NCBI GenBank assembly: GCA_035222895.1
Contig: JAVYIG010000592.1
Coordinates: 1-64,000 of the forward strand
DNA: 64,000 nucleotides
From: Strongylocentrotus droebachiensis
Lineage: Eukaryota; Echinodermata; Echinoidea; Camarodonta; Strongylocentrotidae
Direction of reading: 5' to 3'
The notes below the pieces were generated by a model, which was not told where the DNA came from, ran no database searches, and saw only the letters and a list, made by a program, of their open reading frames with translations. Made by a program: the position numbers and the translations under genes. Below are positions 1-13,000 of this stretch, piece after piece; the stretch's first letter is position 1, and every line of letters begins with the position of its first letter.

Positions 1-3000
1 TAGGATATACGATAGGTACTGAAATAACCCTTGGTTTGATATCTCCAGAGTCCATGTGGTCATTTGAAACCACTGAGTAACATGGATACATTGATATCTT
101 TCACACTGTCTGTGGTCATTCTTTAAAAAAATAGTCATTGTTAAACAATAAAAGGGGTGTTACGTAAATTTCTTTCAGATAGTGATATTGGACACAATGC
201 TTGGTACGGACAGGAAGTCCTACGTACTAATATATCTGATGATTTTAAATCAGAAAGATGCCGTTTTGATCGTTTGATTCTCAGAATATGATTTCATGGT
301 CCCTTGGAATGCAAAGTCATTTCCGGCAGTGAACCAAAGACCGTGTGTAAATAATATTATTTTACATCTATTATATATGATTTTGCCTCTAATGGTTCAT
401 GAATGTGTCTTTTATTCCAAATTCCAGAAATATTATAATTCGATGATATCGTAAAATAGATACTGGTATACTGAAATATGAATAGTTTGTGCAATATTCG
501 AAGAGCCTTTTAAACATGTATAAGGTGCTTTAAAAGTACATTTAGCAGACCATGTCCATGAGAGTTCTATATGTGAGAGGGGTAAATATTATGTCCACCC
601 ATTTCTTTATATACAATGTATAATATCAGTTATTGTCATGAAGATGTCGTAATGCAATTACTCTTTTTATCATTTTAGCTCAGAATTGTCAAATATCTAA
701 ACAGAATTTAAGGTTGTTCGAAAGAAAGAGAGAGAACAGATTTTGCTATTATTACGACTTATAATACATGGCTCGGGTGCGCATCAACAATTAGATGATA
801 TTTACCGTACATGTTTTATTTATGCAGTTTAAATGATTACAATTTGAACATTCTTCGCATTTGATATTCTCCAACGATATTTTTAATTTTGAACCACAAT
901 GAAGTTCATGAATGTTTTTTTTTAAATTCCAATGGGGCCTTCTCTGTATTCGTAGGAAAATCATAATTTTACAGTAATTTTCTTGTTGATAGTCAGTGTA
1001 CGTCTTTAATTATCAACACTGTCTTAATGATGAACAAAATCTCGACGAAAGGAATTTAAAAAAACAAACAGAAGGATAGGTGATCAGTTCTTCTCAAAAC
1101 GAAAGAAAAATGGAATGAAAATACAAAAAGCGAACAGAGGTTGGGGAATGTTCAAATATGATTCATAGTCATGTGATCATGTTGTTATATTAAAAAGAAT
1201 TGTAATGAATTAAACATTACAAGAATTATGTAAACACAATACAGCATCACGTGTGAAATCTTGTGTGTCTGTTTGTTTCTTTCCCTTCCTATTTCTGCTA
1301 CGTTTCAATTTCACTTTCTAATCTTCTTTCACTATTTACCCAAAATGATTTAAATGATTGGGTGATTAATCAATATAATGGGGTACTTCACTAGCAGTAA
1401 AACGCAAATCGTCATTTGCGAAATTAAAGGAAATTAACGTCATTATAGGCAATTGGAGACGAAGCATAAAGCATTACGAACAGCCGTCTTTAACAAGTGA
1501 ACAATCTATACGCGATTCTGTTCCAAATTGCCTTATTTTGTTTCCTGTCATTCAACAATATATTGCTGATATCGCAAGAAACAGATGTTAGCAAATCTAC
1601 ATATTTACAACGAATCTCTTTCATAGAGACCACACCCGATTTTGCCTTTTTGCCCTACAACAACTGACACTATATACGATTCACTCTCTGATTAGCTATC
1701 GATTTGATTACATACCATAATATGCCTATTAGTTTACAAATTACCCCAAGAAAGTAAAACTGTAATTCGCGAAATGACAACAGATTAGTTTGATGATAAA
1801 TTTCCCAACGATCTTTCCCTTTCGAATGTAAGTAAAAGATTCACTTTCTTTCACTTTGTCTCTCTTGTTCTTTGAATATATATCTTTCTTTTCCCTTTCT
1901 TTATACTTTCTTTATGCAAATGGGTCGAAATTCACTTCTGTATAACTCTTATCGGGAGCAACTTACAACTTCCATTCGAGTTGAATCCACTCCAAATGAT
2001 AGTGAAACCCCTTCCAAATGAGTGGTTTGAAATCCCTCTTTGGGAGTGAAATCCCCACTTTTTGAGCGTTGGATTCCTATTATGAAATAAAACTCCTCCA
2101 CAAAGTGGATTCAGTTCGTATACATACTTTTGAGAGTATCCTTATTTTTCTGTCTTGTGGTCTCATTCCGTGTCTTTCGAATATTTCCGCCCCCTCTCAT
2201 TCATTTCCATTTTCCTTTTCAATCATCCAAAGGCGTAGCCATAAAGTGGAAAGGGCATGGGTATCCCGGTGGACATAATGGGCCAAATTTCGCAATAGTC
2301 TTATGTCTTTTGCCCAAAAAAGCAACTATTCAGGCTCTGAAGTTTGGGCGAAAACGTAGCAAGCGAAGCGAGCGATCACTTTTCCAGACCCTGTTCATTA
2401 AAGTAACATATCATCTTGGTGCACACTGTGTATATTATGTTTATTGTGTATGCATTTTAAATTTTAAATTGATTTTGTTAAATATACTACAACAGATATA
2501 TAATTTAAAAAGAGACAGATCCACTGCCTGAGTATTGGGTGAAGGTTGACATTAGGTATAGTAATTAGGTTCCAAAATGAGCGTACGGGCCGGATGTGCC
2601 CCCCCCCCCCCCTGATTTCGCCAGTGCGGCTCGTAGTGAAGTAAACCCCTCCTACCTTAACCCCCAATAGATTGCAACCCCAAATCAGAAGGAATACCCC
2701 TCCCTCCCTCCCTCCCTCCCTTCATCTCTCGTAGTCATTGGTAGTCCCGATCACGATACGTATAACCACAGTGCATGCAGTCAGAGGCTGGTCTCGCGGC
2801 GTCACATTGCATAGTTCCCACGTTCTATTACAAAACCTCTGTCTCGTAAAATGGTGTCCTCTTCTGTTTAATCTAGTCCCCGTGTTATCTTTAAAATGTA
2901 TTAATCCCGAACTGAACATTGTTCCAATGAAAAGGAATATACTTCGTCCTTGATCCAGATACTTTGAAATACTATGATATTTACAACGAAACCTGGTCAA

Positions 3001-4012
3001 AGATGCATCCATCATTCTCAAAATATCTTTTATCAAAAGAATCTGTATCCTACTATCACCTGACTATAGTCACTTAGAGAGGATCCTACGAAACCTAAAT
3101 TTCTCGCACTCTTTTTTATCATTTACAGCATCAATGTTATTGAATTAGTTGGATTAAGTGTAACATGAATATCACTGTCACCAACACGAGCAGCATCAGT
3201 TAGCAACATCAACGTGGAGGGATCGCCCTTCTCATAATATCATACTCCTCCCTGTCTCCCCCCCTCTCTCTCTCTCTCTCTTTCCCGATTGACCTTTTCA
3301 TCCTCGTAACGAAAGTAGTATCAGTTTTTCTTATAAAGATATCATCCTCGTCGTCACCATCATCGTCTTCATCCCTTTTATTCTCAAATCCTAATCATAA
3401 TGATCACCATCATTATTATTTTCTTCGTTTTACTAGTGATGATACCGCTAATTATTTTCATCAACATCGTTACCCGAATCTTTTAAAAGTACAATTTGAT
3501 CTTTGGGACAATCCTTTGTAAAGGCGGACTAGATTTCTCTCGCTCATCCATAGATTTCTAATCGGGTGCCTTTTGTTTTTCTTCATCATTGCTCTATCGA
3601 TGATGATTGTGTACCCTGGTGAGAATCCAGACACAGAATGAAATCTATGAATAAAATCAGTCGTGGAGCTGCTCATTTTGCAGCTGACACTTCGAGCTTT
3701 GCCAACAGGATCGAGTACTCGAGTTTTTTTGACTGCCGATCGGTGCCTGGTTCATTCCTTTGAAGTGCAGCTTCGAAGTGACATGTGCATCGGAATTTCG
3801 AACCTTGCCAATAAAACACTGTGTATCAGAGTTAATTTGGAATGCATTTGATTATTGAAAATGTACTCATAAACTCGCTTGTCAGCCTGATGTCTTCCAA
3901 ACGTACAATTTCCATTTTCAGTATTATCTTCAAGAAACTTCAGTTGTGACATTTATTCTTAATTGTGTATCACAGTTTCCTTTCCCTTTGAAACAAACTA
4001 TTGGCCTCCATA
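1..4012. other. Gene-free upstream region
   Basis: No coding exon is recognisable on either strand. The sequence is AT-rich and unremarkable up to about 1.9 kb. Around 1980-2110 a short motif resembling GAGTGAAATCCCC recurs several times in degenerate form. A poly-C and CCCT tract lies near 2600-2720 and a short CT repeat near 3255-3290. The last few hundred bases may hold the 5' UTR or promoter of the nuclear receptor that starts at 4013, but I recognise no core promoter. The short ORFs here show no conserved protein features. Confidence 0.6.
2600..2722. repeat. Poly-C run and (CCCT)n microsatellite
   Basis: A run of about a dozen C residues near 2601-2612 is followed, after a unique stretch, by a tandem CCCT array at about 2697-2721. 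This is simple low-complexity DNA with no sign of function. Confidence 0.8.
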
Positions 4013-4805
4013 ATGTCTTCTGATTCATCTAGTCGTTCACCGCAAGGCCAATCTCCGACCATTCATCCGGAAGAACCGGATGAGAACTCGACTTCTCTAG
4101 AGAGTAAGACTGATTTGCAGCCACCTGAAGCAGAATGCAAACCTACAATGCTACAGGAGAAAGTCCATGATACTGCAATCCCTGTGGAATCCGGGGGTGT
4201 TTCTCCAGAGAGTTGTGATGATACACGCAAAGAGACTACATGCAGGAGTAAGGATGGTTCACCTAACCATTGTGACGTCAACATCACCCCAAGACAGTCC
4301 CCGAGCCTTAGTCCATCGAGTGGAAGAGCAAATGCAAACACTCCTGCAGATGAAACAAGCATAGATGTGGCTGATAACATGATCAGCATCCACCACCTTG
4401 GTAACGCATCTTCTGTAAGCTCCGTCAACCCTCAACTTCCCACACCACCAAGTCAGTTCACGGTGTCATCTCTCGTAGGTTTGGGTACCACTAGCATCAG
4501 CAACCCCAGCGGGATCATCAACCCCACCACCGGAAAGGCGCAACCACTCCACCCGGGCCGAGCAGCGGTGCGAGGTGAGCGAGGACTGGACATTCCATGC
4601 CAGGTGTGCGGGGACAGGAGTTCAGGGCGCCACTATGGCGTATACAGCTGCGATGGATGCCGAGGCTTCTTCAAGCGGAGCGTGAGGCGAAACCTGGCCT
4701 ATGTCTGTCGGGATGGCGGCAGGTGTATCGTCAATGTCCCAAGGAGGAACCAGTGCCAGGCCTGCAGGTATCGGAAATGCCTTGCTGTCAACATGAACCG
4801 AGATG
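4013..4805 (+). CDS. NR2E receptor exon 1: A/B domain and zinc fingers
   Basis: Encodes residues 1-264 and the first base of codon 265, ending GATG|GTAAGG. It carries the whole low-complexity A/B region and both zinc fingers. The reading frame continues into the intron for about 14 codons before a stop, so retention would give a truncated DNA-binding protein. Confidence 0.93.
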
Positions 4806-7242
4806 GTAAGGAAATAAACAATAAATCACTATTCCTCTTTAATTAAAGGAACCCGTTTTCAACTTTTATCTGAAATGTCCGTTAATACAAAACGTAGACC
4901 TATGTTATTCCAAAACTTCGTATCTAAGCAATGATTCTTAAATACATTACTTTTGATCTAAATCGCCAAAACGAGGGCAGACTGCATTTGTAGTTCTTTC
5001 TCTGCCTGGTGCAATAACTATTATAAAGATATAGAGCACATTCGCCGTCAAAATGTCAGAGGCTAGGGCTTATTGTTTTCATCAAAATTAGTGCACTTCA
5101 AAAATTCCTTCTTACCGGGTGCCCATTAACACCTGGGTGAAGAGTGGCAAAACTAGGTAATTACTATCTTGCCAATAGACGCTTGTCAAGAACGTGTTCA
5201 AAGTGACAGAATGGTAAAAGTTCCATACATCTGCCTATACATCTTTGAGTTGTCTTTTTTCCCTCATTTTTTCTATGACTAGATGATTTTGCCGTGTCTA
5301 ACTATTGTTCTAACAATGTCATCCTTGTTGAATTCGTCATTTTTACTGAACATTCTTTTTGTCAAGTAATTCTGAAGTAACTATTCTCGATCTCGTCTTT
5401 AGTTCAGTATTTGAGCGATTAGGCTCATATCTAGCTGCTGGCCAATTCTAGTTTGGTCGAGGGGATGTCATCTGGTTCTTTCTTACACTCGCCATACATC
5501 TTGTCGTTTTCTAATTTTGAAATATTAAAGGAGATGTATGTATTTCCGAAATATGATTTCATAACAAGATTATTCTGCGATCGATATGGTTAAGAGCTAC
5601 ATATTTAATGATTAGATGACTTCACCCGGTCACTTGTATCGCTCTTACCACCCCCTCGCTGTATTTCTTACGTTCCAATTTTACAGAACTTTTTCTCGTA
5701 TTCTACATTCAATATTTTCGGATAGGTATCATCCATTCGAATTTGATCGATTAGGTAAATAGCTATATTTAGGCTGACTCATATTGGTTATGTCAAGTCA
5801 AATTGTTCCAACGTTCCAACGTTCTAACGTTACCTCCTCTGTTGTATTAATGTCATTTTCTGAGACTCTCCCTAACTTGTTCTAGATGAACTGTCCCTCT
5901 AACCATTTCACGATTGCAGTATTTCTTAATTTCATCTTGCAATCCTAAGATTTTTTAGGTCGTCATCTAAGTTCTGTATTTTCGAGGAGAGATGGGGTCT
6001 TAAGATTAGTCTTTGAGCAGTTATGATGGTTAAGCCTCGGTCACAAATGCAATAACGAACTGCTACGAACGCCGTACGAACGATTTTCAGACAATGGAAA
6101 TTCGGGAAGACAATGGAAAAACAGGGAGATTCGTACGAACGCATCGTTCGTATAGTATGTAGGCAACGCCTGTGTGGTTTCACATGAACTTTAACGGGTC
6201 AAAGCAGAACTCAGAACCATCGCCTCTTCCTATATCTCTCATACTCCTCGTTACTTTTGCGTATCAAGCTGTCAACTTTCAAAAAACTATTTTCGATACA
6301 CGACATCATCTTAAGATTAGTCTTTGAACGATTAGGTTAATAGCTAGCTTGTGGCCAACTGCTATTGGTTTCAGATGACTTAATAAAGTCTAACGGTCAA
6401 TGGACGTGGGATCACAACATGTTTTCTTGCTGATAATAAGTATGCGGTTATACTAAACGAGAGGCAAATTTGCTTAAGATTTCTGTGACTTTGATAATAT
6501 TAAAACAATGAAGAGGGTGTGTTTACTTAATGGTATAAGCACTTTGTAATCTTCAAGCGCACGCGACTCTTTTGTTATCTACTTACAGTAATAGCTCTAC
6601 TTTTTGCAGACCTTAAAACATGAAAATTCTTTAATTTACTTGTACCATTCTGCAGAAATCTATAGGTATTCCCAAAGGAAATCTTTGGCAAGCGCCTTGG
6701 TATTGCGAAGTGTTTTGGGGTGCTGACGTGGAAGCCAATCACAAGGCTCTTCAGAACAGAAGCGGTTCTAGAAGATTAACTGAGAGGGGTGGGGTCTTGC
6801 AGGGGGGGGGGGGGTTGAGCACTTCCCAACAACCCCTAGAACCGCCACTGCTTCAGAGAAATTTTAGAACGTTAAAAAAAAAAAAAATTGTTAGAAAGGG
6901 TGTCAGCCCCCTCACCCACCCTCTTTAGCTGCCTATCACATGCACATGTGCACCACCACATCCATTCAGATTTGAGTAGGAATATTTGCAAACGTACATT
7001 CTGCTCTTCTTGGCAGTTTGTAAAATGTTATGCCCTTTTTTTATCCCCCTGTCTTCCATTGTTTTTTTTTTGTTTCCCCCTCTCATTCTAAATGTTCCAT
7101 CGACGCACCGAGTCTCCAAAACAAGTGATGAACACGTTCATGACTATAAGGTATTGTATGGGAAGATTCAATAATTAGAACAGAGAGAGAGAGAGAGAGA
7201 GAGAGGAAGGGAGGGAGGGTGGTAGAGAGAGAGCGAGAGAGA

Positions 7243-7287
<45 letters not shown>

Positions 7288-7994
7288 AGATGCTATCATT
7301 TACGTCAATCTTTGTCGTTCAGATAAGTCGGATTAACGTGATCAATGTTTAGGAAGGGCACGCGTCCAGATACGAGCTGCCACATTGCACGTGCCAATAG
7401 CATGTATTTGTGGCGGAGAGCGGCGGAGGGGTAGGGGTGCCCCCGTTCCCAATGTTTGATGGTATGTTGTTTACAAATTACAATGCTTCTTTACCAGCAC
7501 TAGTGTTTTTATTTTAGATATCACCAGTTATATTCACAACCATCCTGACTATGCAATACAAATTGATACTAAGGCTTTACATCGCAACATATTTGTAATG
7601 ATCAACATGGCTTTGATGATCATCTCCAACAGTTGCCAGAAAAAATGAAAGATGAATATTTTCTCTTTTAAGCTTAATTTGTCTGCTAACGCACTACCTT
7701 TCATCTTCTTCTACTACTTTACCCCCTTCCCCCTCCCCTCTCATCCATCCTCTCTTCATCATCACATTATTCGTCATTGTTATCGTTTGTAATTGTTTTA
7801 TTATTTTCCATTTTTCTGTTGTTCTTCTCTCTTTTGATTGTCTCCTTTTTCATTATCTTTTAATTGTTAGTCTTTGATATTTCTTCTTCTTCTCCTTCCT
7901 TCTTCTTTCTCTTTCTCATTCATTCCTCTCTTCTACTTTATTTCTCATTTTAATTCCTCTCCTTTCTTTCATTTTTTGAATATACGTCTTCTTC

Positions 7995-8026
<32 letters not shown>

Positions 8027-9972
8027 CTTCTTTTTCTTCTCCTTCTTCTTCTTCCTCTTCTTCTTCTTCTTCCTTCTTCTTTCTTTCATTCCCCCTTCTT
8101 TCTCTTCTCCTCATTTTTCTTCTTCCATTTTGACATTTAGTTTTTTTGTTTATCATACAGTGCTACATACCATGATAATAAAGATAATTTTCATACCGTT
8201 GCAATGCCCTGCACACACTCTTATTGGTTTAAGAAAGAAATTGTGTTTTATAGAAATCTTTGTTACAAAAAAGAATAATGCCTATGTACTTTAAGATTAA
8301 ATCATCGTATGGCGCAGTCTTTTAGCAATGTAAAGAGATCGAAGGTTGAAGATAAAGACGAAGTAACATATGTTTCTTTTTCCAGAATTAAACACGCTAA
8401 CTCAGCATACTGGGGCTGTTTTACCTTGAGACAGAAGCTACAACAATTTGAATTGCTTGAGAGGAGGAATATGGGTGTCGGCCCAAATTTACCAAAATTA
8501 CTATTTTCTCCAAATTGTCCAACTTCTAAATAAAAGGACGAATATCAAAAGGTATTTTTAGATTTATAAATTTATAAAATAAAGAAAAAGATAAGTAGGC
8601 ACATATCTGTTTTACATTATCGTCCTGTGTCACAATCATCAAAGTGAATTAAAGGTTATGCAATATTTATTAATTTGTGAGCATACCTTTAATTGAAATA
8701 TGGATAGGTAGAATCAGAATTGATACAATTTCGAAATTTTGCCATTTTGAGAAGCAAAATCACGAATTGATTTATTTCAAATTCAGATTTAGTGCTACAA
8801 CGAGAAGCTGATTTGAAATCAAGTGTGTTTGATATAAAGAGGTGTCCAAAAATTTGATCAAAGCTTCTTTTATCCCAGGTCAATATCTATAAATGGCTCA
8901 ATTTTGTATTGGCCTTATAATACTTATTACGTTTTTATTAATGACTCCTTTAACACTGCCTGGCTTTCATCGTATATAAACCAATATAATACACTGGTTC
9001 ATATTGCATTTCATACTTTGTTACTGTTTCGCGAGCAATGAATTATTAGCGATCAATATTCAAGCCATCAGTCATCCCATATTACATCAGTACTAAATAA
9101 GTAATACTATATTCAAGTATGCTCTGCGAATTGCAAACACTAATACTGTAACTATCAAATATTATAATAGGTGTTAATAATGGATTTGACAAAGGGGGAT
9201 TCATTTGACTGTAAAAAAAAAGGCACATGGTTTTTGCAGCGCGTCTTTATGCGTTGATAGGGCACTTAAGGGTTGGGGCGGGGGTTAGCTGTGAATGTGT
9301 AAATTCAAGGGTTTCGGACCACAATTACCAACAAGTGTTAGCCAAAAGAAGGGAAACATAAAATTAACAAAATAAGAAGAAGACAACAGAAAAACACAGA
9401 TTTGCCGACAAGGCCGACGGGGCCGAAACGGAAGAAAAGAAGGAGGAGAATGAAACAGAAATCATAACCCATTATAAAACCCTCATGAAATTTTCAGTTT
9501 GCAAAAGAGAGCTAAAGTGAGTTGACCTGAGAACCACAGAATAGTGTTTTTGTACTAATTATGGTTATTATCAACTTGTGGAACAGATGTGGAATATAGA
9601 TGAATCGATTGGTTTCGTGTTAACTACAGTTTGTTGGTTGGTTATTGCTGAGTTGTTCGTTTACTTCTATTGATTAACATTTAGCGTATGCTTCGGTCTT
9701 TTGCCCCCACAAACAATGAATTTCCAATATTTGCATGTCAATACAATAATTTAACACTTGTAGTAGCAGAATGAGGGTGATAGCTGACAGTCAATCATTA
9801 ACTGTTTGAGCCACATGTGAAATATATTATGGGTTTTGTTTTCTCTCTTGTTCTCTCTCTGTCTCACTCTGTTTCCTTTTCTATCTTTTCCCCCGTTTCT
9901 TCTCTCTGCTTCCTGTTTCTCTCCCTGACTGTCTAGCTATTTCTCTATATGTCTTTCTCATCTGCCTGCATG

Positions 9973-10010
<38 letters not shown>

Positions 10011-13000
10011 GTGCCCCTCTCTCTCTCTATTTTCTTTTTCTCTGTCTCTCCCACACAACCCACTCTATCTTTCTTTTCCGTTTCTCTCCCTGCCTCTCCC
10101 TCTCTCTCTCTCTCTTTCCTCTCCCTCTCTTTTTAATTTACCCCTTTCTATCGCTTATCCTCGTTTTCTTCTTTCCTCTTCTCCTCCTTTTCCTTTCCTC
10201 CTTTTCTTCTCCATCTTGTTCTCCTTCTTTTTCTTCTTCATTTCATCACTAATAAGTTTATTATTCATCATCTTCTTTTTCCTCCCTTTCCCCCTATCTG
10301 TCTATCTTTTCACACCAGCCGTACAGCATGAGCGGGCCCCTCGGTGTTTCGCTCGCCCCTACAACATCCCCGTCACCCATTCCCACAGCTCACCTATGGA
10401 AGATAGTAGCTCGTCAGCGAAATCCAGCTTCCAAGTCCCCAGAATACCATCGCTTGCCGAGCACCAAGGTCCCATGATGCATTTCGCACCGGAGCAGCCG
10501 TCTTGTTTCGTTCCCGTCGTGCCAGATTACATGTCCCGATTCCCGCCAAAACTGACCAATCAAGTTGCAGGAATGTTCGGACCTCCGACAACACTAACCA
10601 ATCAGCAAGTTCATTTGCCTCACCTCATGGACGTACAGAGGTTAGCAACAGGTACCTGTGCGACCAAGGACAACATGGCGGAGAAACAGGATAGTAAGGC
10701 AAAGTTTTATCTATATAATCGACTTAAGTGTAGATTTTAACAACCGTCTCATAAGACAACACCTATATCCGTTAATAAAATTGGTGAAATTATTGTCAGC
10801 GTAATTGTTACTACATTTATGTGACTATGTCGTAACAGTCATGATTAGAAATAAAGAATGAATGTTATCTTGTTTTTCAGGCAAGCCCACCTATCTACCA
10901 CTTCCGGGGTCATCTATCGTTCACCCTTACTCCGTCTCGCCCAATAGGAACACGCCATTGACATCACATGACCTCCTGTATGAGGGGGCCGCGCGTCTGC
11001 TGTTCATGACGGTAAAGTGGGCGCGGGGTATGCCGGCGTTCTTGACCCTCCCGTTCAGTGATCAGGCCATCTTACTGGAGGAGTCCTGGGCAGAACTTTT
11101 CGTCCTGGGCGCCTGCCAGTGGTCACTTTCTGCAGAATGCGGTATGCATAATTCATTTGATGAAAGTGACTTTACCAGTGATGTAATGTGGGCACAGCCG
11201 TTAGGTAGAACAAATATCATGAGAACAGCGTGAAAGGGGGTGGGGGTGGCACTGGTGAAAGACTATAATTATTTTAGGTGATAAAAGCAGAGGGGAAATG
11301 GTAAGCGGTGTATCGTATCTCCTTCGTGGCCTATTTTCTTACTTCTTTCACTTCGTTCTTTTGTTTTTAATTTCCCTCTTTATTTGTTAACGTATTTTTG
11401 TATGTATTCATTCAGGCATTTATTCATGTTACTCTTGGGGGCGGGTGCATGCCCCAGGCCCCATATCCAAGCTACAGTAGCATTATCTTTCTTATGTCCA
11501 TTGGGCTTGTTTGTTTTCAACTTTTTGAAGGCAGTATAAAGAGAGTCCCATATTATACATTCCAAGGCACCTCATCAGCACGATCACATCTAAGCATGAT
11601 AAAGATGCCAATAAGGCATCCTCGTGTAAATAATGTGACTTCTTTTATATGGGCGTTACCACGTTTCCCCTTGAAATTTGTCTGCCGAAAATGTGAAAAT
11701 TGGGGTACGTGATCTGAAAAACAACATGATACATAACTCATGTCGTGTAATCAGCTCACTGTTTCATTTGCTTTTAGTTTTAGTGTTCCATTAAGCAAGG
11801 AATTTGTTGTCTTCTTCAATTATTTAACTAATGCAGTAACATGTAATTGCTTATGAAATAGAAAGGCCTGATGAGAAAATCTTGAAATGTTTTCCACTGA
11901 TTTCTCCTGATTCCACCAGAGGCGGATCCAGGTTTTTGTAAAGAGGGGAGGGTGTCAGGTTACAATTCCGACAATCTAACAATAAATTCTAAGCTAAAAT
12001 ATCGAAGTTTCCTGTTGGCCTTTTGGGGTTGAGAATTTGAAAGATGTGGCCACATTTCCATGTTGTAAACTTATGGTACGCCACATTCGTTTAAAGAGGA
12101 GGTAGAATGGGCCGGTTGTAATCCCGAAATCCACCCCTGAATAAAACAATCTTATCATTCTTGTGTTTTTCACTTGATTTACAGGGCAGCTATTCAGCGC
12201 GGAGACGCTCAACTCGTTAAAGAAAGACCAATCAGATACGTCGATTCAGCATGACGTCAGAATCCTGCAGGACATCGTGTGCCGAGTGAGGGAGCTACAG
12301 GCAGACCCGATGGAATTCGCATGCCTCAAAGCTTTGACCTTGTTTAGACCAGGTATATACTATTTTGTAGTAGTGGCATATTCAGGATTCTCCGAAGGCG
12401 GTATAAATCTCAAAATACTGAAAAAGAACTGACCAGCAAAACAGAGTTATCGCATCTCACTGTGGGCACACATAGATATATATTTAAATATTTTGTTTTA
12501 ATAGATTCTCGGGGTCTTCGTGAAGTGATGACAGTCGAGAGACTACAGGACGAGACACAACTCACTTTAGCCGAATACAACCATGCTCACTACTCGACGC
12601 AGAGGGCACGCTTTGGAAAATTGCTCTTGCTTCTACCCTCTGTACGCAGTGTGCGCTCCAAGTAAGTATTTTGGCAAATCCGTGTGGGAATGAGGAAAAT
12701 CACAAAATTCTCAATTTGATCCAACATCAATAATTTTAAATTTTCCATGTGGACAACAAAACACTTGTAATGGAACCGAAAACCGTTTTGAAATAATTCC
12801 TGCAAAGTTCAACAGAACTTGATGTTGGCTGCAAAAGGGACATAGTATCTTTAACAGACATAATAAGCAGGCACGTAGCCAGAGTTTGATATTTGGAGGG
12901 GGGGGGGCACATACATGTAATCGATCGAGGTAAAAAAAAAGGGGTCTACAAAATTTCAACCGATCCTGGAAATTTTAGGGGGGCACGTGCCCCCCCCCCC

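Larger units (their letters stand above)
4806..10318 (+). other. NR2E intron 1, repeat-rich
   Basis: 5.5-kb phase-1 intron. It contains an old SINE fragment (about 5111-5200), three degenerate copies of a GATTAGGTNAATAGCTA-type motif (about 5400, 5745 and 6310), a poly-G run near 6801, a GA microsatellite (7177-7280), a TTC microsatellite (about 7990-8100) and, at its 3' end, a very long CT tract. No coding exon is visible on either strand. Confidence 0.8.

Noticed and set aside
7874-8156. Poly-Leu and poly-Glu frames
   Set aside because: Produced by the TTC microsatellite on the two strands.
8309-8533. 74-codon frame in NR2E intron 1
   Set aside because: No domain, no splice-site context, and composition like surrounding intron.
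9949-10318. Leu/Ser-rich reading frame continuous with NR2E exon 2
   Set aside because: It is translation of the CT-repeat tract; the CAG at 10316-10318 is a proper acceptor and joins exon 1 in phase to give the expected NR2E sequence.
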